Below are positions 6,901 to 14,778 of a stretch of 64,000 bases of DNA, piece by piece. This stretch comes from Nocardioides cynanchi (lineage in GTDB: Bacteria > Actinomycetota > Actinomycetes > Propionibacteriales > Nocardioidaceae): the NCBI RefSeq assembly GCF_008761635.1, contig NZ_CP044344.1:682001-746000 (forward strand). The letters are read 5' to 3'. The notes beneath the pieces are model-generated. The model worked only from the letters and a program-made list of their open reading frames with translations. It made no database searches and was not told where the DNA came from. Position 1 is the stretch's first letter, and the number at the start of each line of letters is the position of its first letter. Position numbers and translations under genes: made by a program.

Positions 6901-6939
6901 CGATGCCCGCCGCTGGACCCGAGACCTCGGCGGGCATCG
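6901..6939 (+). repeat. GATGCCCGCCG hairpin repeat, copy D
   Basis: CGATGCCCGCCG (6901-6912) pairs with CGGCGGGCATCG (6928-6939). The 3' 20 nt starting CGAGACCTCGG match copy B in inverted orientation. Confidence 0.75.
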
Positions 6940-7126
6940 TCACGCTCAGAGCACGGCTTCCCCGGCACGGACCATCGTGCGGGCCGGACCCACGAGCCCC
7001 GGCGAGCGCCGTGGAGGACCGCACGACTGCGCGCACTGCGTCACCGAGGGACTAACCGACCCTCGTCGGACGTTGTGAGTCGTCAGCGGGCAGACCAGTC
7101 GCCCGGTCGAGACGAAGGAGATCCAC

Positions 7127-7765
7127 GTGGCCACGATCGTCGTGTTCGGAGGCACCGGTTACACCGGTGGGAACATCGCCCGAGAGGCCACCTCACGGGG
7201 CCATCACGTGATTTCCGTCAGCCGGTCGAAGCCCGCAGAGCCCATCGAGGGCGTCACCTACGAGACCGGCGCTGTCGAGGCACTGGCTCCCAGGTTGATC
7301 CCCGGTGCAGATGTCGTTGTCGCCACGCTCTCGCCACGGGGCGACACGGCCGGGCACCTGGTCGACATCTACCGCGAGCTGGTACGGCTGTGCGCCGCAG
7401 CCGGTGCCAGGTACCTCCAGATCGGCGGGTTCAGCTCGCTGCGACCGGCGCCGGGTGCACCGCGGTTCGTCGAGGGCGAGATTCCCGAGCAGTTCCGCGA
7501 CGAGGCACTCGAGGGTGAAGCCACGCGCGCCATGTTGGTCGACGAGGCCACGAGCGAGCTCGACTGGCTGTTCATCAGCCCTCCCGGTTCCTATGGCGCG
7601 TGGGCGGCCGGCGAGCGGACCGGTGAGTATCGGATCGGAGACGACGTCGCGTTGTTCGACGACGCCGGTGGCTCCGCCATCTCCGGAGCCGACTTCGCAC
7701 TGGCAGTGCTGGACGAGATCGACACCCCCACCCATCACCGCACCCACATCGGCATAGCGAACTGA
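7127..7765 (+). CDS. NAD(P)-binding Rossmann protein (atypical SDR, NmrA/epimerase-like)
   Basis: A 212-residue atypical short-chain dehydrogenase. The N-terminus has the NAD(P) motif TIVVFGGTGYTGGNIAREA, followed by an SRS stretch after the second strand that fits NADP binding. Later strands include ADVVVATLSP, ARYLQIGGFSSL and LDWLFISPPGSYG. The protein lacks the YxxxK pair of classical SDRs, as do many flavin-reductase and NmrA-like members, so binding or redox sensing is as likely as catalysis. The GTG start at 7127 follows a good ribosome site, GAAGGAG, at about 8 nt. This distinguishes it from the leaderless genes around it. It stands alone, and its substrate is unknown. Confidence 0.75.
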   Translation: MATIVVFGGTGYTGGNIAREATSRGHHVISVSRSKPAEPIEGVTYETGAVEALAPRLIPGADVVVATLSPRGDTAGHLVDIYRELVRLCAAAGARYLQIGGFSSLRPAPGAPRFVEGEIPEQFRDEALEGEATRAMLVDEATSELDWLFISPPGSYGAWAAGERTGEYRIGDDVALFDDAGGSAISGADFALAVLDEIDTPTHHRTHIGIAN

Positions 7766-8080
7766 ACCGTTCCTTCGCCGGCTCCTACGAGTCACGAGAT
7801 GCCCGTCGCTGACCCAGGGCTCTGGCGGCCTGTCTCGAGTCAGCAACTCAGCACGAAGGGCACCCCACCCGCGACCGCTAGGTCTGGGTGGGGCGCGGGC
7901 CGCACGACAAGCCGGGGGGACGGGATCATCTTGCGACCATCTACGACCATACGTCGATCCATCCCGAATTGACCCGTTCGCTTCATGGTCGTGGCAGATG
8001 GCCCGTTCCTGCGTGGAGAACCGCCGGGATGCGCTGCTCGAAGGGAGCGCGACAGGCGTTCCCGTCACGCCAGCAATGAG
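7766..8080. other. Gap between convergent genes
   Basis: 315 bp with no supported gene; it holds one terminator-like hairpin (7863-7893). Confidence 0.6.
7863..7893 (+). terminator. Hairpin between convergent genes
   Basis: CCCCACCC (7863-7870) pairs with GGGTGGGG (7886-7893) across a 15-nt loop, about 100 bp after the stop at 7765. There is no T-run. Confidence 0.35.
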
Positions 8081-10039
8081 TCAGTGTCGCGCCAGTGGGA
8101 TCGCGTAGTCCAGCTTCGTCGCCACCGCGGTGTCGAGCTCGGCGGTGCCGTTCCCGAGGTCCTTCCAGCCGGTCGGCAGGCTGGTCGGGCGATAGCCGGC
8201 GGGCCAGGTGGCGATCACCTTGAGCGTCTCGGGGACGACGGTGTCCTGCGGGTCGACGGCCAGGCCGTAGGTGAGCAGACCGTCGGTGCCCACCTCGGCT
8301 GCACGGGGCACCGTGTAGCTCATGTCGAGGGTCGAGGACTGCCCGGAGTTCAGCATCATCGTGGTGTGGAAGTAGTGCCGGTTGTGCACGCCGGCGACGC
8401 TCGGGAAGCGGAACCGGGGCTGGGCCGGCTGACCGTCCAGGCTGACACCGGTCGACCGTGACTTGTTGGGCAGGAACACGCCGAGCACGGTCTGGAGGTA
8501 TCGGGTCGTGTAGCCGAACTTGGGGTCCGGCACCGGGAGGTCGTACGGCGGCGCCTGGTTGTCGACGACCACCTGCAGGTGGACCTTCGCGCTGCCGTCG
8601 GCGTTCAGCTTCACGTGCGAGGTGATCGAGCGGTGCTGCCAGTAGTCGGTCTTGCTGCCGTTGAGGTTCTGGGTGAAGACCCCGATGTAGTCGTGCGGCG
8701 TCGGGCTGAGGTCGCCGGACAGGCCCACCTTCGCGAACCGGTGCTGCACCTGGGCGTTGCGGAAGTAGGTGAAGAAGTGGCGCCCGTCGGCGGAGTCCAC
8801 GAGCGCCGTGAGCTTGTCCGACATGTTGCCGGCCTCGAAGAACTTCTGCCGGAAGGCCGGCACCAGCTCGGCGTTGAGCTGGTGTCGCACCTGGATCGAC
8901 GCGAAGTCGCCGTAGCTGCCGGCCAGGGTCTGCACGAGGTTGGCGCCGGTGATCGTCCCGAAGTGCGGCAGGTCCACCGGCCCGGTGATCGTGAAGATGT
9001 TCGCGAGCGCCTGGAGGTCGACGCCGATGACGCCGTCGATGTGCTGCCGCGGGAACACGGTGGAGTAGCCGCGCAGCAGCTCCTCGCCGGAGACCGACCA
9101 CCAGGGTGAGAACGTCGCGTTCACGACGCGGGTCGGTCCGGGCGGATGGAAGATGTTGCCCGGCACCGGCTTCCACGTCTGGAAGTAGCCGTGACCGTTG
9201 ATGTCGTCGACGTTGAGGGTGCCGCCGAACGTCGCCTGCCCGTGGTCGAAGTGGATCGTGGTGAACGACAGCGCTCCGCCACCGGAGTAGCGCAGCTCGG
9301 CCGGGTTCAGCATCGCGAGGAGGTAGGTGCGAGGACCGTCGGCCCCGACGATCGACGGGAGTGACTGGACCAGCGGGCCGGCCTTGTCGTAGCTCTGCTT
9401 CACCGGCTCGAGGTAGCCCAGGGCGGTGTTCTTGGCGTTCGCGGCCGCCCGGCCGACCACCGGGGTGGTGCCGTGCACCTGATCGAGGTCAGCGAGCGCC
9501 CGGTCGAGGTGCTCGCCGATGGTCGCGGTGTCGCTCACGACCTGGTCGAGGACCGCGAGGTCGATGCTCTGGCCGCGGACCAGGGTCGAGCTGCCGCCCG
9601 AGACCATCGGGTAGAGCTGGACACCCGTCTCGGCGACCGACGTGGTCTCGGAGAGGGCGTCGATCAGGTGGCGGGCGTCGTGGACGGCGCCGCCCGCGAC
9701 CGGGACCACCGACCACACGTCGCCGCCGAACCCGTTGGCGCTCGCGTCGGCCTTGTCGACGTGCGCACGGGCACTGCGTACGTCGGCCCGGGCCGTCGGC
9801 AGGTCCTTGGCCGACAGGGCGGCCTTGGCCGCGGTCAGGTCCGCCTGCGCCAGCTTGGCCTCGCTCCGTGCGGTCAGCAGTGGCCGGGCCAGCACCGCCA
9901 GCACCACGCCGACGACCAGCAGGAGGAGCACGACCAGGGCGATGATCCGCCCGCGGGAGAGCCGGCGGCGGCTCCGGCGCGCGGGAGTGCGCGGGGTCGC
10001 CTCGGGTGCCTCGGCACCCGAGGTCGGTGTCGCGCTCAC
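8081..10039 (-). CDS. DUF4012 domain protein, membrane-anchored
   Basis: A 652-residue protein with a cytosolic Arg-rich N-terminus, one transmembrane helix (GRIIALVVLLLLVVGVVLAVLA, about residues 30-51) and a large extracytoplasmic part. An Ala-rich helical stretch (about 58-100) precedes the DUF4012 core, recognised from YLLAMLNPAELRYSGGGALS and from the later D-D-x-N-G-H-G-Y segment and the HIDGVIGVDLQALANIF stretch. Proteins of this family often sit in exopolysaccharide clusters of Gram-positive bacteria and have a role in polymer export or attachment that is unproven. No polysaccharide genes flank it here. The start is GTG at 10039. It is divergent from thrS and ends against the NAD(P)-binding gene. 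Confidence 0.85.
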   Translation of the reverse strand: MSATPTSGAEAPEATPRTPARRSRRRLSRGRIIALVVLLLLVVGVVLAVLARPLLTARSEAKLAQADLTAAKAALSAKDLPTARADVRSARAHVDKADASANGFGGDVWSVVPVAGGAVHDARHLIDALSETTSVAETGVQLYPMVSGGSSTLVRGQSIDLAVLDQVVSDTATIGEHLDRALADLDQVHGTTPVVGRAAANAKNTALGYLEPVKQSYDKAGPLVQSLPSIVGADGPRTYLLAMLNPAELRYSGGGALSFTTIHFDHGQATFGGTLNVDDINGHGYFQTWKPVPGNIFHPPGPTRVVNATFSPWWSVSGEELLRGYSTVFPRQHIDGVIGVDLQALANIFTITGPVDLPHFGTITGANLVQTLAGSYGDFASIQVRHQLNAELVPAFRQKFFEAGNMSDKLTALVDSADGRHFFTYFRNAQVQHRFAKVGLSGDLSPTPHDYIGVFTQNLNGSKTDYWQHRSITSHVKLNADGSAKVHLQVVVDNQAPPYDLPVPDPKFGYTTRYLQTVLGVFLPNKSRSTGVSLDGQPAQPRFRFPSVAGVHNRHYFHTTMMLNSGQSSTLDMSYTVPRAAEVGTDGLLTYGLAVDPQDTVVPETLKVIATWPAGYRPTSLPTGWKDLGNGTAELDTAVATKLDYAIPLARH

Positions 10040-10108
10040 GACACGAGTAAACAGGAGGCCGGGTCGTCACGGCCGGTAATGCAGGCGAAGGGGCAGCGTG
10101 CCGGTCGA

Positions 10109-10114
10109 TACCAT
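10109..10114 (+). promoter_or_regulatory. -10 hexamer TACCAT upstream of thrS
   Basis: TACCAT lies 38 nt before the thrS GTG. With a start near 10121 it would give a short leader of about 30 nt ending in the GAAGGAG ribosome site. No T-box leader is visible. Confidence 0.4.
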
Positions 10115-10152
10115 CGGCCCGGTCCACCCGTCGTACCACCGAAGGAGCAGTC

Positions 10153-12141
10153 GTGCCCGAGCTGAAGATCGTCCTCACCCACGCAGATGCGCGTGAGGAG
10201 CGGACGGTCACGACGGGCACCAAGGCCTGGGAGCTGTACGCCGACCGGCCCGACGTGGTCGCGGCGCGGGTCGGTGGCACCTTGCGCGACCTCGCCTACG
10301 AGCTGGCCGACGGCGACGAGGTCGAGCCCGTGGCGATCAACTCCCCGGACGGCCGCGACATCCTGCGGCACTCGACCGCCCACGTGATGGCGCAGGCGGT
10401 CCAGCAGCTGTGGCCGGACGCCCGGCTCGGGATCGGCCCGCCGATCGAGAACGGCTTCTACTACGACTTCGACGTCGAGAGGCCGTTCGTGCCTGAGGAC
10501 CTCGACAAGATCGAGACCGCGATGCGCAAGATCATCAAGGAGGGGCAGCGATTCTCCCGCCGGGTGACCACGGACGCCGATGCGCTCGACGAGCTCCAGG
10601 ACGAGCCCTACAAGATCGAGCTGATCGGGCTGAAGGGCGCCGGGCAGGGCGACGGCGCCGCCGAGGGCGCGTCGGTGGAGGTCGGTGCCGGCGAGCTGAC
10701 CATCTACGACAACCTGCGCCGCGACGGCGAGCTGGCCTGGAAGGACCTGTGCCGGGGGCCGCACCTGCCGACCACCAAGCGGATCCCCGCGTTCAAGCTG
10801 ATGCGCACCGCCGCGGCGTACTGGCGCGGCAACGAGAAGAACAAGCAGCTCCAGCGCATCTACGGCACCGCCTGGGAGACCAAGGAGGCGCTGGCCGAGC
10901 ACCTGCAGCAGATCGAGGAGGCCGAGAAGCGCGACCACCGCAAGCTGGGCCGCGAGCTCGACCTCTACTCCTTCCCCGAGGAGCTCGGCCCCGGCCTGGT
11001 CGTCTTCCACCCCAAGGGCGGAGTCATCCGCCGAGTGATGGAGGACTACGTCCGCCAGCGCCACATCGAGGAGGGCTTCCAGTACGTCAGCACCCCGCAC
11101 ATCAGCAAGGACGGGCTGTTCCACACCTCGGGACACCTGCCCTACTACGCCGACACGATGTACCCGCCGATGGAGCTCGAGGGTGCGAAGTACCAGCTCA
11201 AGGCGATGAGCTGCCCGATGCACAACCTGATCTACCAGTCGCGTGGCCGGTCCTACCGGGAGCTGCCCCTGCGGCTGTTCGAGTTCGGCGGCGTCTACCG
11301 CTACGAGAAGTCCGGCGTCGTCGGCGGCCTGACCCGGGTGCGGGGGATGACCCAGGACGACTCGCACTCCTACGTCACTCCCGAGCAGGCGTCGGACGAG
11401 ATCAAGCACCTGCTGAACTTCTGCCTCGGTCTGTTCCGTGACTTCGGCCTGGACGACTTCTACCTCGAGCTGTCGACCCGCGACGACAAGAACGCCGACA
11501 AGTTCCAGGGCTCCGACGAGGACTGGGTCACCGCGACCGCGGTGCTCCAGAGCGCGGCCGACGAGTCGGGTCTCGACCTGGTCGCCGACCCCGGCGGTGC
11601 GGCGTTCTACGGCCCCAAGATCTCGATCCAGGCCAAGGACGCGATCGGCCGCACCTGGCAGCTGTCGACGGTGCAGTACGACTTCGGGCAGCCGGCCGGC
11701 TTCGGCCTGGAGTACACCGCCTCCGACGGGTCGCACCAGCAGCCGGTGATGATCCACTCCGCGAAGTTCGGGTCCATCGAGCGGTTCATCGGGGTGCTGG
11801 TCGAGCACTACGCCGGCGCGTTCCCTCCGTGGCTCTCCCCGGTGCAGGTGCAGGGCATCCCGATCGCCGAGCGGCACAACGACCACCTGTACGACGTGGC
11901 GAAGCGGATGCAGGCACGAGGGCTCCGTGTCGAGGTCGACGACTCCGACGACCGCATGCAGAAGAAGATCCGCAACGCCCAGCTCCAGAAGGTGCCGTTC
12001 ATGGTGATCGCGGGTGACCGCGACCTCGAGGAGGGTGCGGTCTCGTTCCGTTACCGCGACGGCCGCCAGGACAACGGCGTGCCGATCGAGGAGGCCATCG
12101 AGCGGGTGGCGGCAGCGGTCTCCGCGCGCGAGCAGGTCTGA
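10153..12141 (+). CDS. thrS: Threonyl-tRNA synthetase
   Basis: A 662-residue class II aminoacyl-tRNA synthetase that charges tRNA-Thr in the cytosol. Domains are an N-terminal TGS domain (about 1-65), an editing domain with [17 protein letters not shown] and the [15 protein letters not shown] segment (about 75-240), the class II catalytic core with [19 protein letters not shown] (motif 2 region and zinc Cys) and motif 3 in the C-terminal half, and an anticodon-binding domain from about 560 ([16 protein letters not shown]). Length is normal for the family. The GTG start is fixed by the GAAGGAG ribosome site 6 nt upstream. It heads the thrS-HIT-pgsA neighbourhood that is conserved in actinobacteria. 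Confidence 0.97.
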   Translation: MPELKIVLTHADAREERTVTTGTKAWELYADRPDVVAARVGGTLRDLAYELADGDEVEPVAINSPDGRDILRHSTAHVMAQAVQQLWPDARLGIGPPIENGFYYDFDVERPFVPEDLDKIETAMRKIIKEGQRFSRRVTTDADALDELQDEPYKIELIGLKGAGQGDGAAEGASVEVGAGELTIYDNLRRDGELAWKDLCRGPHLPTTKRIPAFKLMRTAAAYWRGNEKNKQLQRIYGTAWETKEALAEHLQQIEEAEKRDHRKLGRELDLYSFPEELGPGLVVFHPKGGVIRRVMEDYVRQRHIEEGFQYVSTPHISKDGLFHTSGHLPYYADTMYPPMELEGAKYQLKAMSCPMHNLIYQSRGRSYRELPLRLFEFGGVYRYEKSGVVGGLTRVRGMTQDDSHSYVTPEQASDEIKHLLNFCLGLFRDFGLDDFYLELSTRDDKNADKFQGSDEDWVTATAVLQSAADESGLDLVADPGGAAFYGPKISIQAKDAIGRTWQLSTVQYDFGQPAGFGLEYTASDGSHQQPVMIHSAKFGSIERFIGVLVEHYAGAFPPWLSPVQVQGIPIAERHNDHLYDVAKRMQARGLRVEVDDSDDRMQKKIRNAQLQKVPFMVIAGDRDLEEGAVSFRYRDGRQDNGVPIEEAIERVAAAVSAREQV

Positions 12142-12175
12142 GCCCCCGGCGCGTCGCGGGCGCTGCGGCGGCTCG

Positions 12176-12667
12176 TCAGCGGACGCGCTTGGTGAGCTTG
12201 CGGCACGGCGAGACGAAGTGGTCGCCGAGCGCCTCGACCGGGTAGTCCACGTCACCCTCGTCGACCCAGCCCTGGCGTGCGTAGAACGACTGCGCCCGCT
12301 GGTTGCCCCGCACCACCACCAGGAAGGCCACGTCGTGCCCGGCCGCGGCGATCTGGCGCTCGGCCTCGGCCAGCAGCACCCCCGCGACGGTGGTCCCGCG
12401 GAACGGCCGCCCGACGTAGACCTGCTCGGCCTCGTCGCCCGCGACCATGATGAAGCCGGCCAGCGCGCCGTCGACCTCGGCCACCGTGGTCTCGTCGGTC
12501 TCGGCGATCCTCGCCGTCACGCGCTGCCGGAACGCGTCGAGGGTGCGCCGCTCGGTCAGACCGTCGGGCACCAGCCCGGGATGCGCGTCGTGCCAGCCCT
12601 CGTGGAACAGCACGGCGACGGCCTCGGCGTCAGCGTCGGTGGCGGGCCGGAGGGTGGGGGCGATCAC
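12176..12667 (-). CDS. GNAT family N-acetyltransferase
   Basis: A 163-residue acetyltransferase. The fold is seen from LRPATDADAEAVAVLFHEGW (strand 1, helix 1), ETTVAEVDGALAGFIMV (strands 2-4), QVYVGRPFRGTTVAGVLLAEA with the acetyl-CoA pyrophosphate loop RPFRGTTVA, and the terminal NQRAQSFYARQGWV pattern. The substrate is unknown; an amine or protein N-terminus is possible. The GTG start at 12667 sits behind a -10 hexamer on the minus strand. It is convergent with thrS and divergent from the HIT gene. Confidence 0.85.
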   Translation of the reverse strand: MIAPTLRPATDADAEAVAVLFHEGWHDAHPGLVPDGLTERRTLDAFRQRVTARIAETDETTVAEVDGALAGFIMVAGDEAEQVYVGRPFRGTTVAGVLLAEAERQIAAAGHDVAFLVVVRGNQRAQSFYARQGWVDEGDVDYPVEALGDHFVSPCRKLTKRVR

Positions 12668-12673
12668 AGGCCG

Positions 12674-12679
12674 AGCCTA
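12674..12679 (-). promoter_or_regulatory. -10 hexamer TAGGCT, leaderless start of the GNAT gene
   Basis: On the minus strand TAGGCT is 6 nt before the GTG at 12667. It lies 53 bp from the opposing hexamer of the HIT gene, forming a compact divergent promoter. Confidence 0.55.
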
Positions 12680-12731
12680 GGCCGACCTCGGGGGTGCCGT
12701 ACCGCCATCGGTCGGACCGGAGCCCGCCTCC

Positions 12732-12737
12732 TACAGT
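12732..12737 (+). promoter_or_regulatory. -10 hexamer TACAGT, leaderless start of the HIT gene
   Basis: TACAGT is 6 nt before the ATG at 12744, with no ribosome-binding site. Confidence 0.55.
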
Positions 12738-12743
12738 GGCGCC

Positions 12744-13286
12744 ATGGCCGACGACGTGGAGCAGCAGGACGGCATCGGCGGCGCCGACGGGCTCGAGCGG
12801 CTGTGGACGCCGTACCGGATGGCCTACCTGCGCGGGGAGAACAAGCCCGCCGACCACAGCGCGGGGGAGTGCCCCTTCTGCCGCATCCCGCAGCAGGACG
12901 ACGACGCCGAGGGGCTGGTCGTGCGTCGCGGGAAGCTGGCGTACGCCGTGCTGAACCTCTACCCCTACGCGCCGGGGCACCTGATGGTCTGCCCCTACCG
13001 CCACATCGCGGAGTACTCCGAGACCACCGACGCCGAGGCGGAGGAGATCGCCGGGCTGACCAAGGCCGCGCTGCGGACGCTGCGGTCGGTGTCGCACGCC
13101 GAGGGCTTCAACATCGGGATGAACCAGGGCGCCGCCGGCGGTGCCGGCATCGCTGCCCACCTGCACCAGCACGTCGTGCCCCGCTGGGTGGGCGACCAGA
13201 ACTTCATGCCCGTGATCGGGCACACCAAGACCCTGCCGCAGCTCCTCCAGGAGACCCGAGCGTTGCTCTCCGGGGCCTGGGCGTGA
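12744..13286 (+). CDS. HIT-domain hydrolase/phosphorylase (AP4A phosphorylase-like)
   Basis: A 180-residue histidine-triad protein. The N-terminal part has the CPFC zinc-type pair (GECPFCRIP), followed by LVVRRGKLAYAVLNLYPYAPGHLMVCP. The active-site triad is in AAHLHQHVVPRW (H-x-H-x-H). The layout and length match the mycobacterial neighbour of thrS and pgsA, which is reported to have diadenosine-tetraphosphate phosphorylase activity. It would act on nucleotide polyphosphates in the cytosol. It overlaps the next gene by 4 bp (GTGA), so the two are translationally coupled. The enzyme class is clear and the exact substrate is inferred from that homologue. Confidence 0.9.
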   Translation: MADDVEQQDGIGGADGLERLWTPYRMAYLRGENKPADHSAGECPFCRIPQQDDDAEGLVVRRGKLAYAVLNLYPYAPGHLMVCPYRHIAEYSETTDAEAEEIAGLTKAALRTLRSVSHAEGFNIGMNQGAAGGAGIAAHLHQHVVPRWVGDQNFMPVIGHTKTLPQLLQETRALLSGAWA

Positions 13287-14050
13287 CCGGTCTGGCGGAC
13301 GACGGGGCGCTGGCTGTGAGCCTGGTCGTCGAGGCCGGACGCCTGGCCGCCCGGATGCGTGCCGAGGGGGTGGCCACCGAGCACAAGACCTCGGTCAGCG
13401 ACGTGGTCACCGCCGCGGACCGGGCCGCCGAACAGCTGATCACCCGGCGGCTCGCACAGGAGCGCCCCGACGACGCGATCGTCGGCGAGGAGGGCGCCTC
13501 CCGGTCCGGCACGAGCGGTCGGACCTGGGTGATCGACCCGGTCGACGGCACCTGGAACTTCGTGAACGGCCTGACCTGGTGGTGCTCGGCGATCGCCTTG
13601 GTGGGGCCCGACGACGTCCTGCTCGGCGCGGTCCACCACCCGCACGACGACGCCGTGTTCGTCGGCGGCCCCACGTTGCCGTCGACCAGGAACGGCGAGC
13701 CACTGCCACAGCTCGGCGACCGTCCGCTCGCCGAGTCGTGCGCCACCACCTACCTCCACCCGCCCTTCTACGAGGGCGCGGCCGGTGCGGCGTTCGTGCG
13801 AGCGGTCTCAGCCGCGGCCACCCTGCGGATGCTGGGCTCGGGGACCATGGACCACATGGCCGTGGCGCAGGGCCAGATGGACGTCTTCTTCCAGCACAGC
13901 GTGCACGACTGGGACTGGTACCCGGGCATGGCGATCGTGCGCGGCGCCGGCGGCGTGGCGCGGCGTACGACGGCGGGCGGGGTCGAGTGGTCGGTCTCGG
14001 GCGTGCCCACGGCGGTCGCCGAGGTCTGCGCGGCGCTCGCCTCCGAGTGA
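13283..14050 (+). CDS. Inositol monophosphatase family protein
   Basis: A 255-residue Mg2+-dependent phosphatase. Motifs are the first metal site IVGEEGASRSG (Glu-Glu), the signature WVIDPVDGTWNFVNG (D-P-x-D-G-T) and the C-terminal metal/substrate motif VHDWDWYPGMAIV. These define the IMPase/FIG superfamily, which dephosphorylates inositol phosphates, histidinol phosphate or PAP. The GTG start overlaps the HIT stop (GTGA). The nearby phosphatidylinositol-phosphate-type synthase gene suggests it could serve inositol-lipid metabolism, but that is inference. A hisN-type histidinol phosphatase cannot be ruled out. Confidence 0.88.
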   Translation: MTGLADDGALAVSLVVEAGRLAARMRAEGVATEHKTSVSDVVTAADRAAEQLITRRLAQERPDDAIVGEEGASRSGTSGRTWVIDPVDGTWNFVNGLTWWCSAIALVGPDDVLLGAVHHPHDDAVFVGGPTLPSTRNGEPLPQLGDRPLAESCATTYLHPPFYEGAAGAAFVRAVSAAATLRMLGSGTMDHMAVAQGQMDVFFQHSVHDWDWYPGMAIVRGAGGVARRTTAGGVEWSVSGVPTAVAEVCAALASE

Positions 14051-14074
14051 GTCGGACCCCGGCGGTTTCGGCGC

Positions 14075-14704
14075 TCAGCCGAGCCGACCGCGAGCCTCCT
14101 CGAAGAACGCGTGGACGGCCTCCCGGTCGACCAGGTCGGAGATCAGCCGGGCTGCGCCGAAGGGCCGGTCCCAGAAGTCGTCGGCAGCGGGCACCGTCCA
14201 GGGCCCCACGTAGGCGTAGGGCGCCGGGATCGTGCTGTCGCCCGGGGAGACTCCGTAGTTGACCTCGCCGAGGCTGATGCCGACGTCGAAGTGCTCCGGC
14301 CACAGGACCGGCTCCTGTGACGGGTCGAGCAGCCGGAGGGCGTCGTTCCCGATCGACCAGGCCCGGGTCAGCGTCGCGACGGAGTCGTCGTCGACCTGCA
14401 ACGTCTCGTCGACCCCCACCCCGGACCCGTCGCCGTACACGTGGTCGAGCGTGGTCGCGACCAGCCCCAGCGCCGCCGCGAGGTCACGCGGCGTCGACCC
14501 GTCGATCCGCGCGACGGCGTCCCCGCGCTCGACCCGCGAGCCGACCAGGCTGACCTGCGGCTCCGCCCGCGAGGTGGCCAGGCCACCGGGGACGACCCGC
14601 AGGCGGACGGTGTCGACCGCGGCGTGCTGCGGGCCGGCGAGCACCAGCTCCGCCACGCCGTGCAGGGACCGGCGGGTTTCCACGAGGGTCGGATCGGGCT
14701 CCAT
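14075..14704 (-). CDS. Conserved hypothetical protein, divergent from the Rieske-ThDP gene
   Basis: A 209-residue soluble protein with no recognised domain. It has an N-terminal helix (TLVETRRSLHGVAELVL), a strand-rich centre (VDTVRLRVVPG, PQVSLVGSRVERG) and a distinctive C-terminal third with LWPEHFDVGISLGEVNYGVS and AYVGPWTVP. The last segment gives the look of proteins annotated only as hypothetical in other actinobacteria. There is no signal peptide or membrane helix. The ATG at 14704 is chosen because a ribosome site (AGGAG) precedes it by about 6 nt inside the palindromic region; an earlier in-frame start would place that region inside the gene. It shares a symmetric control region with the fusion enzyme, so co-regulation is likely. 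The function is unknown. Confidence 0.7.
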   Translation of the reverse strand: MEPDPTLVETRRSLHGVAELVLAGPQHAAVDTVRLRVVPGGLATSRAEPQVSLVGSRVERGDAVARIDGSTPRDLAAALGLVATTLDHVYGDGSGVGVDETLQVDDDSVATLTRAWSIGNDALRLLDPSQEPVLWPEHFDVGISLGEVNYGVSPGDSTIPAPYAYVGPWTVPAADDFWDRPFGAARLISDLVDREAVHAFFEEARGRLG

Positions 14705-14713
14705 CGGGGCTCC

Positions 14714-14777
14714 TGTAACGCTCGTCGACTTGCCGAGACTGACGACCATCAGTCTCGCGCACCCAGGAGGCGTTACA
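14714..14777. promoter_or_regulatory. Nested palindromic divergent control region
   Basis: Two perfect inverted repeats share one centre (14745.5). The inner one is CGAGACTGA (14734-14742) and TCAGTCTCG (14749-14757) with a 6-nt spacer. The outer one is TGTAACGC (14714-14721) and GCGTTACA (14770-14777). Each outer arm abuts or overlaps the ribosome site of the adjacent gene: AGGAGG at 14765-14770 for the plus gene, and AGGAG for the minus gene. A dimeric repressor or activator acting on both genes is the natural reading. Confidence 0.6.
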
Positions 14778-14778
14778 C

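Larger units (their letters stand above)
6397..7126. other. Gene-free stretch with two hairpin repeats and a possible small RNA
   Basis: A 730-bp region without a convincing protein gene. It contains hairpin-repeat copies C (6531-6568) and D (6901-6939) and tandem strong hairpins at 6655-6689 and 6691-6722. A minus-strand frame from about 6667 (MGTSLYLGDGMSLVLKLP, 46 residues) has a gene-like beginning but runs into repeat copy C, and has no ribosome site; I do not call it. Confidence 0.5.

Noticed and set aside
10115-10152. T-box riboswitch upstream of thrS
   Set aside because: The leader is only about 30 nt, too short for a T-box, and no specifier loop or T-box sequence is present.
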